Shown: positions 51,340-59,218 of the stretch, piece after piece
Layout: each line of letters begins with the position of its first letter
How positions within the stretch are numbered: the stretch's first letter is position 1
NCBI GenBank assembly: GCA_963753245.1
Contig: CAVWBK010000011.1
Location: forward strand, 1-64,000
Source: VRUE01 sp963753245
Lineage (GTDB): Bacteria > Actinomycetota > Thermoleophilia > Solirubrobacterales > 70-9
Direction: 5' to 3'
DNA: 64,000 nt
Notes under the pieces: generated by a model
The model's input: only the letters and a program-made list of their open reading frames with translations
Databases searched by the model: none
What the model was told of the DNA's origin: nothing
Position numbers and translations under genes: made by a program

Positions 51340-52767
51340 TTGAGCATCGTCGTGATCGTTTTCCTGGCAGTTCTGCTGGCGCTGGTCGCCGGTCTCCTGG
51401 TGAGATTGCAGCTGCGGGCAAGGCAGGCGATGGGCCGCTTCGAGACCCTGCACCGGATCGCCCAGGCCTCCGATCGCGGTGGCTCCCTGGGCGAGACCCT
51501 CGACGCGGTCTGCGAGATCATCGTCCCCGAGCTGGCCGACTTCTGCCTGATCGACCTGATCGGGCCCGAGGGCGTCGAGCGGATCGCCGTTCGGGCCGGA
51601 CCGGAGGTAGGCGAGGAGGTGGTCAGCGGCCTGGCCGGGCGGCGGCCCTCGCTACCCGAGCGTATGCAGGTCGACCTTGGGAACGTTGAGGTCGCGCCGC
51701 GCTTCATCGAGCAGATGTCTGACGCCGAGCTGGGCGCGCTCGCCCATGATCAAGCGGACCTCGAGTTTCTGCGCGGTCTGGGGGTGCGCTCGGCGATCAC
51801 CGTGGCACTGCGGGCGCGCGGAAAACTGACCGGCGCCCTGACCATGGGGGTCGCCTGGTCTGGCCGGCGCTACCGGCCAGCTGATGCTGACTTCGCGGGC
51901 GTCCTCTCGGGTCGGGTTGCGCTGACACTCGACAACGCCGGCCTCTTCTCTGACCTGGAGCGCGCCGAAGCGGCGCGGGCGGAGATAGCCGAGACCCTCC
52001 AGCATGGCTTGCTGCCGCCGCCGATGCCCCACATTCCCGGCTGGAGTGTGGCGGCCTCCTACCGTCCGGCCGGTGCCGAGAACGAGGTCGGGGGCGATTT
52101 CTATGACGCCTTTCCCGCCGCCGGGGGATGGATGCTGGTTATCGGTGACGTCACCGGTCGCGGCGCCCGCGCCGCCTCGGTCGCCGCCCAAGCTCGCTAC
52201 ACGCTGCGCACCGCCGCGGCGTTGACCGGCGACCCCCTGGTCGCCCTGGCGACGCTAAACAGGGCCCTGCTCGCCCGCGGGGACTCGGCGCTTTGCAGCG
52301 TCGCCGCCCTGGCGATTTCCGAGGATTCGCTCAGCCCGGTGCGGGTCGCGGTCGCCGGACACCCGCCTCCGCTGCTGATCGACGGCGAGACGATTACGGA
52401 GATTGCCGGCTCGGGGCCGGTGCTGGGCGCCTTTGCCCAGGCCGACTGGGGGCTCGATCAGAGGGTCGTTGGGCCCGGCCAACAGCTCGTCGTCGTCACC
52501 GACGGGATCGCCGAGGCCTCGGGGGCCGAGGGTCGCTTCGGTGAGGAGCGCCTGCGCTCTGAGTTGAGCGGAGTCGCCAGCCCGGTGGCGGCGGTGCAGC
52601 GTCTCGAAGGTGCGCTGCAGAATTTCACCGAGGGCAGCCTCGATGACGACGTGGCGATACTCGCCATCACCCCGGCTGGCGCCGAGGCAGGTGCTGGCAG
52701 GGCGTTTTCGATCGCCGCCGTGCGCCCGCCGGCGGAGGCAGCCCGATTCGGGGGCCGCGGTGGTTGA
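51340..52767 (+). CDS. GAF-PP2C (RsbU/SpoIIE-type) serine phosphatase
   Basis: The 475-residue protein has an N-terminal membrane helix (~3-20), a GAF-type sensor (~35-205) and a PP2C/SpoIIE phosphatase domain (~225-455). EVGGDFYDAF, IGDVTGRG, VVTDGIAEA and DDDVAILAI hold the metal-binding aspartates. Such phosphatases dephosphorylate STAS anti-anti-sigma factors; the STAS gene at 53145-53519 is the likely substrate. The TTG start follows GGAGGAG. It overlaps the next gene by 8 nt. Confidence 0.9.
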   Translation: MSIVVIVFLAVLLALVAGLLVRLQLRARQAMGRFETLHRIAQASDRGGSLGETLDAVCEIIVPELADFCLIDLIGPEGVERIAVRAGPEVGEEVVSGLAGRRPSLPERMQVDLGNVEVAPRFIEQMSDAELGALAHDQADLEFLRGLGVRSAITVALRARGKLTGALTMGVAWSGRRYRPADADFAGVLSGRVALTLDNAGLFSDLERAEAARAEIAETLQHGLLPPPMPHIPGWSVAASYRPAGAENEVGGDFYDAFPAAGGWMLVIGDVTGRGARAASVAAQARYTLRTAAALTGDPLVALATLNRALLARGDSALCSVAALAISEDSLSPVRVAVAGHPPPLLIDGETITEIAGSGPVLGAFAQADWGLDQRVVGPGQQLVVVTDGIAEASGAEGRFGEERLRSELSGVASPVAAVQRLEGALQNFTEGSLDDDVAILAITPAGAEAGAGRAFSIAAVRPPAEAARFGGRGG

Positions 52768-53215
52768 GGACCCCCGCACGCTGGTCGAGCGCCTCTTTGA
52801 CGCCTTCAACCGCCGCGACATCGAGGAGATCGTCGCTCTCTGCCACGAGGAGATGGAGTTCTTCGCCGTCACCGCCGAGCAGATCGGTCGCGGTGAGCCC
52901 TATGTCGGCGCCGCCGGCCTACGTACCTATCTCGATGATGTGGCGACGGTCTGGGAAGAGCTGCTGATCACCCCGATGGAGATCGAGCAGCGCGAGCGAG
53001 CACTGCTGGTCCGCGGCAGGGTCTACCTGCGCAGTCGGGCGCTCGGCATCCGCGACATGCCAACCGCCTGGATCTGGGATCTGCAGGGCGAGCGCTTTGT
53101 GCGGGGCCGGGTCTTCGTCGACCCCGAGGAAGCGATCGCGAGCTTTAACCGCGAAGCTGGGCGAGGGCCGCGTCGCGATTCGGATGCATCGAGATCGATG
53201 CCTCGACTCCGGTGA
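52760..53215 (+). CDS. SnoaL-like / NTF2-fold protein
   Basis: The 151-residue protein has the NTF2-like pattern LVERLFDAFNRRDIEEIVALCHEEMEFF at the start and VRGRVYLRSRALGIRDMPTAWIWDLQGERFVRGRVFVDPEEAIASF later. This type usually binds small molecules or acts as an accessory domain. The GTG start lies inside the phosphatase gene (GTGGTTGA overlap), implying coupled translation. Its last 71 nt overlap the STAS gene on the other strand. A ligand role for the stress module is only inference. Confidence 0.82.
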   Translation: MVEDPRTLVERLFDAFNRRDIEEIVALCHEEMEFFAVTAEQIGRGEPYVGAAGLRTYLDDVATVWEELLITPMEIEQRERALLVRGRVYLRSRALGIRDMPTAWIWDLQGERFVRGRVFVDPEEAIASFNREAGRGPRRDSDASRSMPRLR

Positions 53216-53519
53216 TCTTCAGCAATCGCTGAACCTGATCGTTGGAGCAGCACAAGACCAACTCTCCCTCGCCTTTACCGTCCTCCGCGCCGTCGAGCCG
53301 CTGCCAGGCACGCACGATCACCGCGATGCCGGTCGAGTCGATGAACTCACAGGCTGAGAGGTCGATCAGGATCGAGGCGTCGGGCGCGTCGGCGAGCACC
53401 TGGTCGAGCGGCTGCTCGAGCCCGGGGGCGGTGTTGAGGTCGAGCTCGCCCTCTACGGCGAAGACATGAACCCTGTCCTCCAACGCCTCGCTGCGCACTT
53501 CAAAAGGGCTCGGGCTCAC
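53145..53519 (-). CDS. STAS-domain anti-sigma factor antagonist (RsbV-like)
   Basis: This 124-residue single STAS domain has IDLSACEFIDSTGIAVIVRAW; Ser62 is the conserved site phosphorylated by RsbW-type kinases. Unphosphorylated it would bind the kinase and free the sigma factor. The GTG start is supported by the family N-terminus. It is divergent from the kinase gene, 122 nt apart, and overlaps the SnoaL-like gene tail to tail. Confidence 0.9.
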   Translation of the reverse strand: MSPSPFEVRSEALEDRVHVFAVEGELDLNTAPGLEQPLDQVLADAPDASILIDLSACEFIDSTGIAVIVRAWQRLDGAEDGKGEGELVLCCSNDQVQRLLKITGVEASISMHPNRDAALAQLRG

Positions 53520-53641
53520 ATTTTGATGCTATCGATTCCCCCGCGTGGTTTGCGCCACAGGCATGGGCGGGTAGCGGGGTTGCTGATATCAAAAGCTATG
53601 CTCGGGTGCCCGGGGGACGGCCCCGCGGCGGAGAGCAGCTG

Positions 53642-54484
53642 ATGGCAGACACCCCCTCCAAAAGCGACAGGCCCAGCGGCCTGGCAATTTCCCTTCCGGC
53701 CCGCGCAGACAATGTCGCCGTGGTGCGCCACGCGCTCGCCGGGCTCGCCGAGGAGATCGGCATGGATGAGGCGGGGATCGCCGATCTGAAGACCGTCGTC
53801 ACCGAGGCCTGCATGAACGTCGTCGTCCACGCCTATGGCGGCGAGAGTGGGCCGCTCAAGGTGGAGGCTTACCCCGACTCGGAGGGACTCTCGGTCAGTG
53901 TCCGCGACTCCGGCTCGGGGATCAGGCCGCGAGCCGATCTCGAGAGGCCGAGCCTGCGGCTCGGCCTCTCGCTGATCGCCGCGCTCTCGAGCAGCTTCTC
54001 GATTTCGGGCGGACTCGATCGTGGCACCGAGATCCAAATGCGGCTGCCGCTGCGCGGCGGCGGCGCGAAGGAGGGCGGCCCGCCGGCTCCGATCGAGACC
54101 TCAAGCGAAGCGATCGAGATCCTCGTCGCTCGTGCCGAGCTGCTCGGCGCGGTTTTGGGCCGGGTCGTTGGAGCGCTGGCCGCCCGCCGCGATCTCGCGG
54201 TTGACCGGGTCTCCGACGCGCTCCTTCTGGTCGACGGGATTGCGGCCGCGGCACCGGGGCGATTTGCCGAGGGCAAGGTTCGCCTGGCGCTCGCCGACGG
54301 CGAGGATGGACTCGAATTGCGCCTCGGGCCGTTGCAGGAGGGCGGCGCGGAGGGGGTGCGGGCCGCGCTCGGGGTGCCCGCCGTCGGCGGCACCATGGAG
54401 ACCCTTGCTGATGAGTTCGCGGTCGAGGGCAGCGAGGAGGGCGACTATCTCGCAGTCCGCTTCAGCTCTCCTCCTGCTCCCTGA
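53642..54484 (+). CDS. RsbW-like anti-sigma kinase with extra C-terminal domain
   Basis: Residues ~15-135 are a HATPase_c anti-sigma kinase: N-box Glu55/Asn59 in VVTEACMNVVVHAY, VRDSGSGI at 88-94, a RLGLSLI glycine lid near 106 and RGTEIQ near 127. Residues ~155-280 form a second domain of similar size (IEILVARAELLGAVLGRV..., LALADGEDGLELRLGPL) with no N-box; it may be a degenerate paralogue of the first or a separate regulatory domain. Typical RsbW is ~140-160 residues. The ATG follows GCGGAGAG. The 3' end overlaps the sigma gene by 23 nt. Confidence 0.88.
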   Translation: MADTPSKSDRPSGLAISLPARADNVAVVRHALAGLAEEIGMDEAGIADLKTVVTEACMNVVVHAYGGESGPLKVEAYPDSEGLSVSVRDSGSGIRPRADLERPSLRLGLSLIAALSSSFSISGGLDRGTEIQMRLPLRGGGAKEGGPPAPIETSSEAIEILVARAELLGAVLGRVVGALAARRDLAVDRVSDALLLVDGIAAAAPGRFAEGKVRLALADGEDGLELRLGPLQEGGAEGVRAALGVPAVGGTMETLADEFAVEGSEEGDYLAVRFSSPPAP

Positions 54485-55259
54485 CCTGCTCACGGATACG
54501 GGCCAGGGCGCGGCGCAGGATTCGCGAGACGTGCATCTGGGAATGGCCGATGCGCTCGGCGATCTGTGACTGGGTCATGTCCTCGACGAAGCGCAGGCGC
54601 AGGACCAGGCGCTCGCGCTCATCGAGCTGGGGCAGCGCAGCGTCGAGGGCGACCCTGCCCTCGACCAACTCGAAGTTCTTGTCCTCTTCACCGATCCACT
54701 CGGCAGGGCTGGCCTCCTCGGAGTCCTCGCTTCCGGCCGGTCGGTCCAGCGACAGCGGCCGCCGGTTGTGGTTGGCCTCGAGCACCTCGAGCACGTCGGT
54801 CGGTTCGAGCTCGAGTCGCGCGGCGATCTCTCCGATCGATGGCGAGCGTTGCAGCTTCTCGGTCAGCTCGGACACCGCCTTATCGACTTGCCCCATGCGG
54901 TCGTGCAATCCGCGCGGGACGCGCACGGTCCAGGCGCGGTCGCGGAAGTGGCGTTTGAGCTCACCGAGGATCGTCGGCGAGGCAAAGGCGCTGAAGGGGA
55001 TGCCGCGCTCGGGATCAAAGCGGTCGACCGCCTTGACCAGGGCGAGGCTGGCGACCTGCAGCAGGTCATCGAAGGACTCACTCGCTCCCCGATAGCGGCT
55101 GGCCAGGCGCTTGGCGAAGGCGAGATTGCGATTGACCAGCTCCTCGCGAATCGCCGGGTCATGCTCAGCCACATAGCGCCGCCAGAGCGCCGCTTCGTCG
55201 CTGAGATGCTCCCCAGGTCCCGGAGAGGGCATCGGTCGGCTCTGGTCGTCGTTTCCCAT
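54462..55259 (-). CDS. SigB/SigF/SigG-family RNA polymerase sigma factor
   Basis: The 265-residue group 3 sigma factor has region 2 with LVNRNLAFAKRLASRYRG...FDDLLQVASLALVKAVDRFDPERGIPFSAFASPTILGELKRHFRD, region 3 (PSIGEIAARLELEPTDVLEVLEA) and region 4 HTH (LPQLDERERLVLRLRFVEDMTQSQIAERIGHSQMHVSRILRRAL). It is the expected target of the kinase encoded convergently. A TACGGT box 6 nt before the ATG suggests leaderless transcription. Confidence 0.94.
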   Translation of the reverse strand: MGNDDQSRPMPSPGPGEHLSDEAALWRRYVAEHDPAIREELVNRNLAFAKRLASRYRGASESFDDLLQVASLALVKAVDRFDPERGIPFSAFASPTILGELKRHFRDRAWTVRVPRGLHDRMGQVDKAVSELTEKLQRSPSIGEIAARLELEPTDVLEVLEANHNRRPLSLDRPAGSEDSEEASPAEWIGEEDKNFELVEGRVALDAALPQLDERERLVLRLRFVEDMTQSQIAERIGHSQMHVSRILRRALARIREQVREQEES

Positions 55260-55265
55260 CTCGCC

Positions 55266-55271
55266 ACCGTA
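55266..55271 (-). promoter_or_regulatory. -10 box of the sigma-factor gene
   Basis: On the minus strand TACGGT ends 6 nt before the ATG at 55259. Confidence 0.45.
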
Positions 55272-55406
55272 GCTGCCCGCGCCGTTCGGTTACCCGCGGG
55301 AGGTGGCGGGCAAACCCGGTGTGGGGGGGCGCCGAGCGGGTAGTGGAAGCGGCGCGACGGTTAGGCTCCGCGCGAGACTTCCAATCCGATCCAAGGAGAC
55401 GCTCAG

Positions 55407-56012
55407 ATGGCCTACTCAGTTCCCGACCTTCCCTATGACTACGACGCCCTGGAGCCCCATATCGATGAGGCGACGATGCGCGTGCACCACGACAAGCATC
55501 ACCAGGCCTACGTTGATAAAGCCAACGCTGCTCTGGAGGGCACCGAGTGGGCTGATCGCGAGGTCGAGGAGGTGCTGCGCGAACTCTCCAGTCTGCCCGA
55601 GGACAAGCGCGGCCCAGTTCGCAACAACGGCGGTGGCCACTACAACCACTCGCTGTTCTGGCAGATGCTGAGCCCCGACGGCGGCGGCGCGCCGCAGGGC
55701 GAGCTGGGTTCGGCGATCGATCAGAAGTTCGGTTCCTTTGATGCCTTCAAGGATGAGTTCAAAGAAGCGGGAATCACCCAGTTCGGCTCGGGCTGGGCCT
55801 GGTTGGTCCACGACGGAAGCGGTCTGGCCGTCGCAAAAACAGCGAATCAGGACTCGCCGGTCTCCGCTGGGCAGACGCCGCTACTGGGCTGTGATGTCTG
55901 GGAGCACGCCTATTACCTCAAGTACCAAAACAAACGCCCCGACTACATCGAGGCCTTCTGGAACGTCGTCAACTGGGACTATGTCGCCGAGCGTCTTGCC
56001 GAGGCGAGCTGA
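55407..56012 (+). CDS. Superoxide dismutase (Fe/Mn)
   Basis: The 201-residue cytosolic enzyme has metal ligands in the usual places: His in MRVHHDKHH (~27), His in NGGGHYNHSLFW (~77), and Asp and His in DVWEHAYYLKYQNKRPDYIEAFW (~163 and 167). Metal choice cannot be fixed by eye. It has AAGGAG before the ATG and a TAGGCT box near 55362. The tail overlaps the GMC oxidoreductase gene by 34 nt. Confidence 0.96.
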   Translation: MAYSVPDLPYDYDALEPHIDEATMRVHHDKHHQAYVDKANAALEGTEWADREVEEVLRELSSLPEDKRGPVRNNGGGHYNHSLFWQMLSPDGGGAPQGELGSAIDQKFGSFDAFKDEFKEAGITQFGSGWAWLVHDGSGLAVAKTANQDSPVSAGQTPLLGCDVWEHAYYLKYQNKRPDYIEAFWNVVNWDYVAERLAEAS

Positions 56013-57664
56013 GCGCTAACCGGCGAGGGCGTTGCCGGCCGCGCCGCCTCGGGCAGGTGGCGCGGCTCCTCGCCCGGCTTGGCGGCGACCAGACTCATCG
56101 CGTGCTCGGCCTTGGCGGTAATCGTCAGGCTCGGGTTGACGCCGGGGTTGGCCGGCATTGCGGCGCCGTCGGTGACCAGCAGGTTCTGGTAGCCAAACAC
56201 GCGGTTGGCGGAGTCCACGACGCCGCTGGTGGGGTCGGCGCCGATCACCGCCCCGCCGAGGATGTGGGCGGTGGTCGGCACGTTTTGGATCGACTCGGTC
56301 AGCGCGCTCTGGGCGATCCCGCCGGTCTTTTTGGCAAACCAGCGCGCCGCCTGGGCGGCGGCCGGCAGATAGATCGGGTTGGGCCGCTCGCGGTCCTGGG
56401 CGGTCTGCAGACGCACCCCTTTGCCAAAAATCCTGCGCTTAGGGGTCAGGTGCATGGCGGCATCGACACTCTGCATCACGAGCAGGATCACGGTGCGACG
56501 CGACCACTTGAAGGGAAAGACCATGCGCGCGGTCTGCAGCGGGTGTCGGATCATCTCGGCCAGCCACTTGAGCGGCCGGGTCAGGCGCGTGCCCGGGCCG
56601 GTCATCGCGGTGAAGGTGTTGCTCATCACATCACCGGCCTCGCCGTAGGTGACGACCTCGATGTGGGTATCGGGGTCCGGGTAGATGCTCGAGGTGATCG
56701 CCACAGAACGGCTGAAGTCGCGCTCGTCATCGCGGGCGGTGACCGACTGGATCGACTCGGAGTTGGTCCGCACCACGGCGCCGATTCGCTCGGAGAGCCG
56801 CGGAAGCGCACCGCTGTGCTTGCAGTTGGCGAGCAGGTTGTTGGTGCCCAGCGCGCCGGCGGCGATGACCACGCCACCGGCCCTCGCGGTGCGGCGCTCC
56901 TTGCGCAGCCAGGAGCCCGAGCGCTCGCTGGTGATCGCGTAGCCCTCAGAACCGTCCGCGGCGCCCAGCGGGCGGATCTCAGTCACCTGTCGTTCGGGCT
57001 CGATCCGCACCCCGAGCTTCTCGGCGAAGTGGAGGTAGTTCTTCATCAGCGTGTTCTTGGCGCCGTGGCGGCAGCCGACCATGCAGCTGCCGCAGCGCAT
57101 GCAGCCGGTCCGCGCCGGCCCCTCGCCTTCGAAGAAAGGATCGGGGACCTCAACTCCGGGTTTGTCGAAGAAGACGCCAACCTTGGTGTTGGTGAAGGTC
57201 TCCCCGACCCCGATCTCCTCGGCGTATTCCTTGAGCAGCAGATCGGCTGCCCCGATTCCCTCGTATTCGACCACCCCCAACATCCGCTCGGCGGTCTCAT
57301 AGTGGGGCGCTAGCTCGGCCTCCCAGTCACCCAGATCGGCCCACTGGGCGTCTTCAAAGAACGCCGGGCGGGCCCGATAGAGGGTGTTGGCATAGCCCAG
57401 GCTGCCGCCCCCCACGCCACTTCCGGAGACGACGAAGAGATCCTTGAAGAAGGTCATCCGCAGCACCCCGCGCATGCCGAATTTGGGCCACCAAAAATAG
57501 CGTCGGGGTTCGCGCAGCGTCGAGGCGGCAAAGTCCTGATCGCGAAAGCGGCTGCCGCACTCAAGCACCGCGACGCTGTAGCCCTTCTCGGCCAGCCTCA
57601 GGGCCGATACCGAGCCGCCGAACCCGGAGCCGACGACCAGCCAGTCGTAATCGAACTCCGCCAT
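55979..57664 (-). CDS. GMC-type flavoprotein oxidoreductase (cholesterol-oxidase-like) with ferredoxin-type Cys motif
   Basis: The 561-residue FAD enzyme has GSGFGG (12-17), a second dinucleotide-type stretch GSGVGGGSLGYANTLY (~81-96) and C-terminal VPTTAHILGGAVIGADPTSGVVDSANRVFGYQNLLVTDGAAMPANPGVNPSLTITAKAEH. This is the ChoD-like branch, in which the usual GMC His/Asn pair is near HILGG and NPGVNP. Cys188, 191, 194 and 198 form C-x2-C-x2-C-x3-C. It starts 9 nt after the rubredoxin gene, so the two are one operon. Substrate unknown; a sterol or another alcohol is possible. Confidence 0.88.
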   Translation of the reverse strand: MAEFDYDWLVVGSGFGGSVSALRLAEKGYSVAVLECGSRFRDQDFAASTLREPRRYFWWPKFGMRGVLRMTFFKDLFVVSGSGVGGGSLGYANTLYRARPAFFEDAQWADLGDWEAELAPHYETAERMLGVVEYEGIGAADLLLKEYAEEIGVGETFTNTKVGVFFDKPGVEVPDPFFEGEGPARTGCMRCGSCMVGCRHGAKNTLMKNYLHFAEKLGVRIEPERQVTEIRPLGAADGSEGYAITSERSGSWLRKERRTARAGGVVIAAGALGTNNLLANCKHSGALPRLSERIGAVVRTNSESIQSVTARDDERDFSRSVAITSSIYPDPDTHIEVVTYGEAGDVMSNTFTAMTGPGTRLTRPLKWLAEMIRHPLQTARMVFPFKWSRRTVILLVMQSVDAAMHLTPKRRIFGKGVRLQTAQDRERPNPIYLPAAAQAARWFAKKTGGIAQSALTESIQNVPTTAHILGGAVIGADPTSGVVDSANRVFGYQNLLVTDGAAMPANPGVNPSLTITAKAEHAMSLVAAKPGEEPRHLPEAARPATPSPVSAQLASARRSAT

Positions 57665-57673
57665 CGGGCCGGC

Positions 57674-57865
57674 TTAGGCCTCGCCCGGCTCCAGAGGGCG
57701 GAAGTCCGATTTTCTGGCGCCGCAGACCGGACAAAACCAGTCCCGCGGGATGTCCTCAAAGGCGGTGCCCGGCGGGATCCCACCGTCGGGATCGCCGATC
57801 GCGGGGTCATAGATGAACCCGCAGCTCTCGCAGATCCAGAGGCTGGTTTCGGTTGCCGCTGACAT
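57674..57865 (-). CDS. Rubredoxin
   Basis: The 63-residue protein binds one Fe through Cys12, Cys15, Cys45 and Cys48 (CESCG and CPVCGA) and has the IYDPAIGDPDGGIPPGTAFEDIPRDWFCPVCG core. It is a one-electron carrier. It is the first gene of a two-gene operon with the GMC oxidoreductase. A TAAGCT box 6 nt before the ATG suggests a leaderless start. Confidence 0.96.
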   Translation of the reverse strand: MSAATETSLWICESCGFIYDPAIGDPDGGIPPGTAFEDIPRDWFCPVCGARKSDFRPLEPGEA

Positions 57866-57871
57866 AGCTAG

Positions 57872-57877
57872 AGCTTA
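57872..57877 (-). promoter_or_regulatory. -10 box of the rubredoxin-GMC operon
   Basis: On the minus strand TAAGCT ends 6 nt before the ATG at 57865. Confidence 0.5.
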
Positions 57878-57901
57878 GAAGGGCGCACGCCGGTGGGTCG
57901 G

Positions 57902-58465
57902 CTATTTGTCGAAGCTGACCGAGACCGGTTCGCGGTCACTCTGATCCTCGATCTCGAAGTACTCGCGTTTGGTGAAGTGACCCTGGCTGGCGACGATCGA
58001 GCCCGGGAACTGTTCGATATCGGTGTTGTAGGACTGCACATTGGAGTTGTAGATCCGCCTCGATGCCTGAATCTCGTCCTCGAGCTCAGAGAGGTTGCGG
58101 CTCAGCTGCTGGAAGTTCTCGGTGGCGCGCAGGGTCGGATAATTCTCGGCGACCGCTTTGACGTCGGCCAGGGCCTGGGTCAGTTTCTGCTCGGCTTTGG
58201 CGGTTTCCTCGACGCCCTGGGCTTTCATTGCCTCGGCCCGTGCCTGGGTCGTTTTCTCGAAGGTCGAACTCTCGTGCTCGGCGTAGCCCTTGACGGTCTC
58301 GACCAGGTTGGGGACCAGGTCGTGACGGCGTTTGAGCTGCACGTCGATCCCGCTCCAGGACTCATCGACCCGGTTGCGCGAGGAAATGATCCCGTTGCGC
58401 TTGCCGATGTAATAGAGGACCGCGATGACGATGATCGCGACGATGACGATGAGGGCAATGATCAT
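57902..58465 (-). CDS. LemA family protein
   Basis: The 187-residue protein has one N-terminal membrane helix (~2-20) followed by the LemA helical domain. Its features are NGIISSRNRVDESWSGIDVQLKRRHDLVPNLVETVKGYA, FQQLSRNLSELEDEIQASRRIYNSNVQSYNTDIEQFPGSIVA and a C-terminal FEIED. LemA function is not settled. AGGAG precedes the ATG. It diverges from the hypothetical gene at 58539. Confidence 0.95.
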   Translation of the reverse strand: MIIALIVIVAIIVIAVLYYIGKRNGIISSRNRVDESWSGIDVQLKRRHDLVPNLVETVKGYAEHESSTFEKTTQARAEAMKAQGVEETAKAEQKLTQALADVKAVAENYPTLRATENFQQLSRNLSELEDEIQASRRIYNSNVQSYNTDIEQFPGSIVASQGHFTKREYFEIEDQSDREPVSVSFDK

Positions 58466-58538
58466 GGGGGCTCCTGTGGTCGGACCTGGTATGCGCAATC
58501 CTACCGGCCGTGGGCAAGCAAATGGGCAGGGTCTGAGG

Positions 58539-59210
58539 GTGGGCGCGCGCGCCGAAGCCCAGGAATGGGCGCAGATCGTCGCCAAGTTTGGCGAGCGCAG
58601 GGGACTCACCTACGAACCGGTCGGCGGGATCAATCCAAAGGACGCCCCGGTGGCGCTGTGCGTGGGGGGGGCCAACCGTCTCACCGGTGAGCTCAACGAA
58701 GGCTTCTGGGGGGCCTGCTGCGACGCCGATGAGGAGCAGGCGGGCGGCCTCTTCGGCAAGGCTGTGCTGCCGACCGCGCTGCTCGCCAAGGCCCACATGC
58801 CCGACCTCGCCCAGGTCGTTCCCGCCTTCAACGTCGAGTCGATCGAGGGCACCGAGGCTCTCACCCAGCACCTGACCCGCAAGGTCGAATTCGAGTCCCT
58901 GGACTTCAACAAGCGCTTCATCGCCACGGTCCCGCGCGAGTACGACCCGGTCGCCCTGCGCGAGCTGTTCAGCCCCGGTTTCCTCGCCTGGACGACGACG
59001 ATGACCGGTGAGGTGGATTTCGGCATCAATGAGCGCCAGCTTTGGTTTCTCTGGCGGCTCGGCGAGCGCAGCGAGGGCGAGCTCAAAGAGGCGCTGAAAA
59101 ACGCCGGCCAGCTGTTCAGGCGCCTGCAGGGGGAGATGGAAGAGAGCGGCCTGCACACCTATCCGCCCGGCCCCTGGCACGCGGGGCTTGCGCCCTTCCC
59201 TGCTGAGTGA
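58539..59210 (+). CDS. Conserved protein of unknown function next to lemA
   Basis: The 223-residue product from the GTG at 58539 (AGGG 7 nt upstream) is cytosolic and mixed alpha/beta. It contains TYEPVGGINPKDAP near the start, NEGFWGACCDADEEQAGGLFGKAVLPTALLAKAHMPDL, FESLDFNKRFIATVPREYDPVALRELFSPGFLAW and FGINERQLWFLWRLGE. An ATG at 58491 is an alternative start. The divergent arrangement with LemA hints at a functional link. I do not recognise the family. Confidence 0.72.
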   Translation: MGARAEAQEWAQIVAKFGERRGLTYEPVGGINPKDAPVALCVGGANRLTGELNEGFWGACCDADEEQAGGLFGKAVLPTALLAKAHMPDLAQVVPAFNVESIEGTEALTQHLTRKVEFESLDFNKRFIATVPREYDPVALRELFSPGFLAWTTTMTGEVDFGINERQLWFLWRLGERSEGELKEALKNAGQLFRRLQGEMEESGLHTYPPGPWHAGLAPFPAE

Positions 59211-59218
59211 GGGCCCCG

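Noticed and set aside
56057..57313. 418-codon + frame antisense to the GMC oxidoreductase
   Set aside because: Shadow rich in Gly/Asp/His/Ala; no motif.
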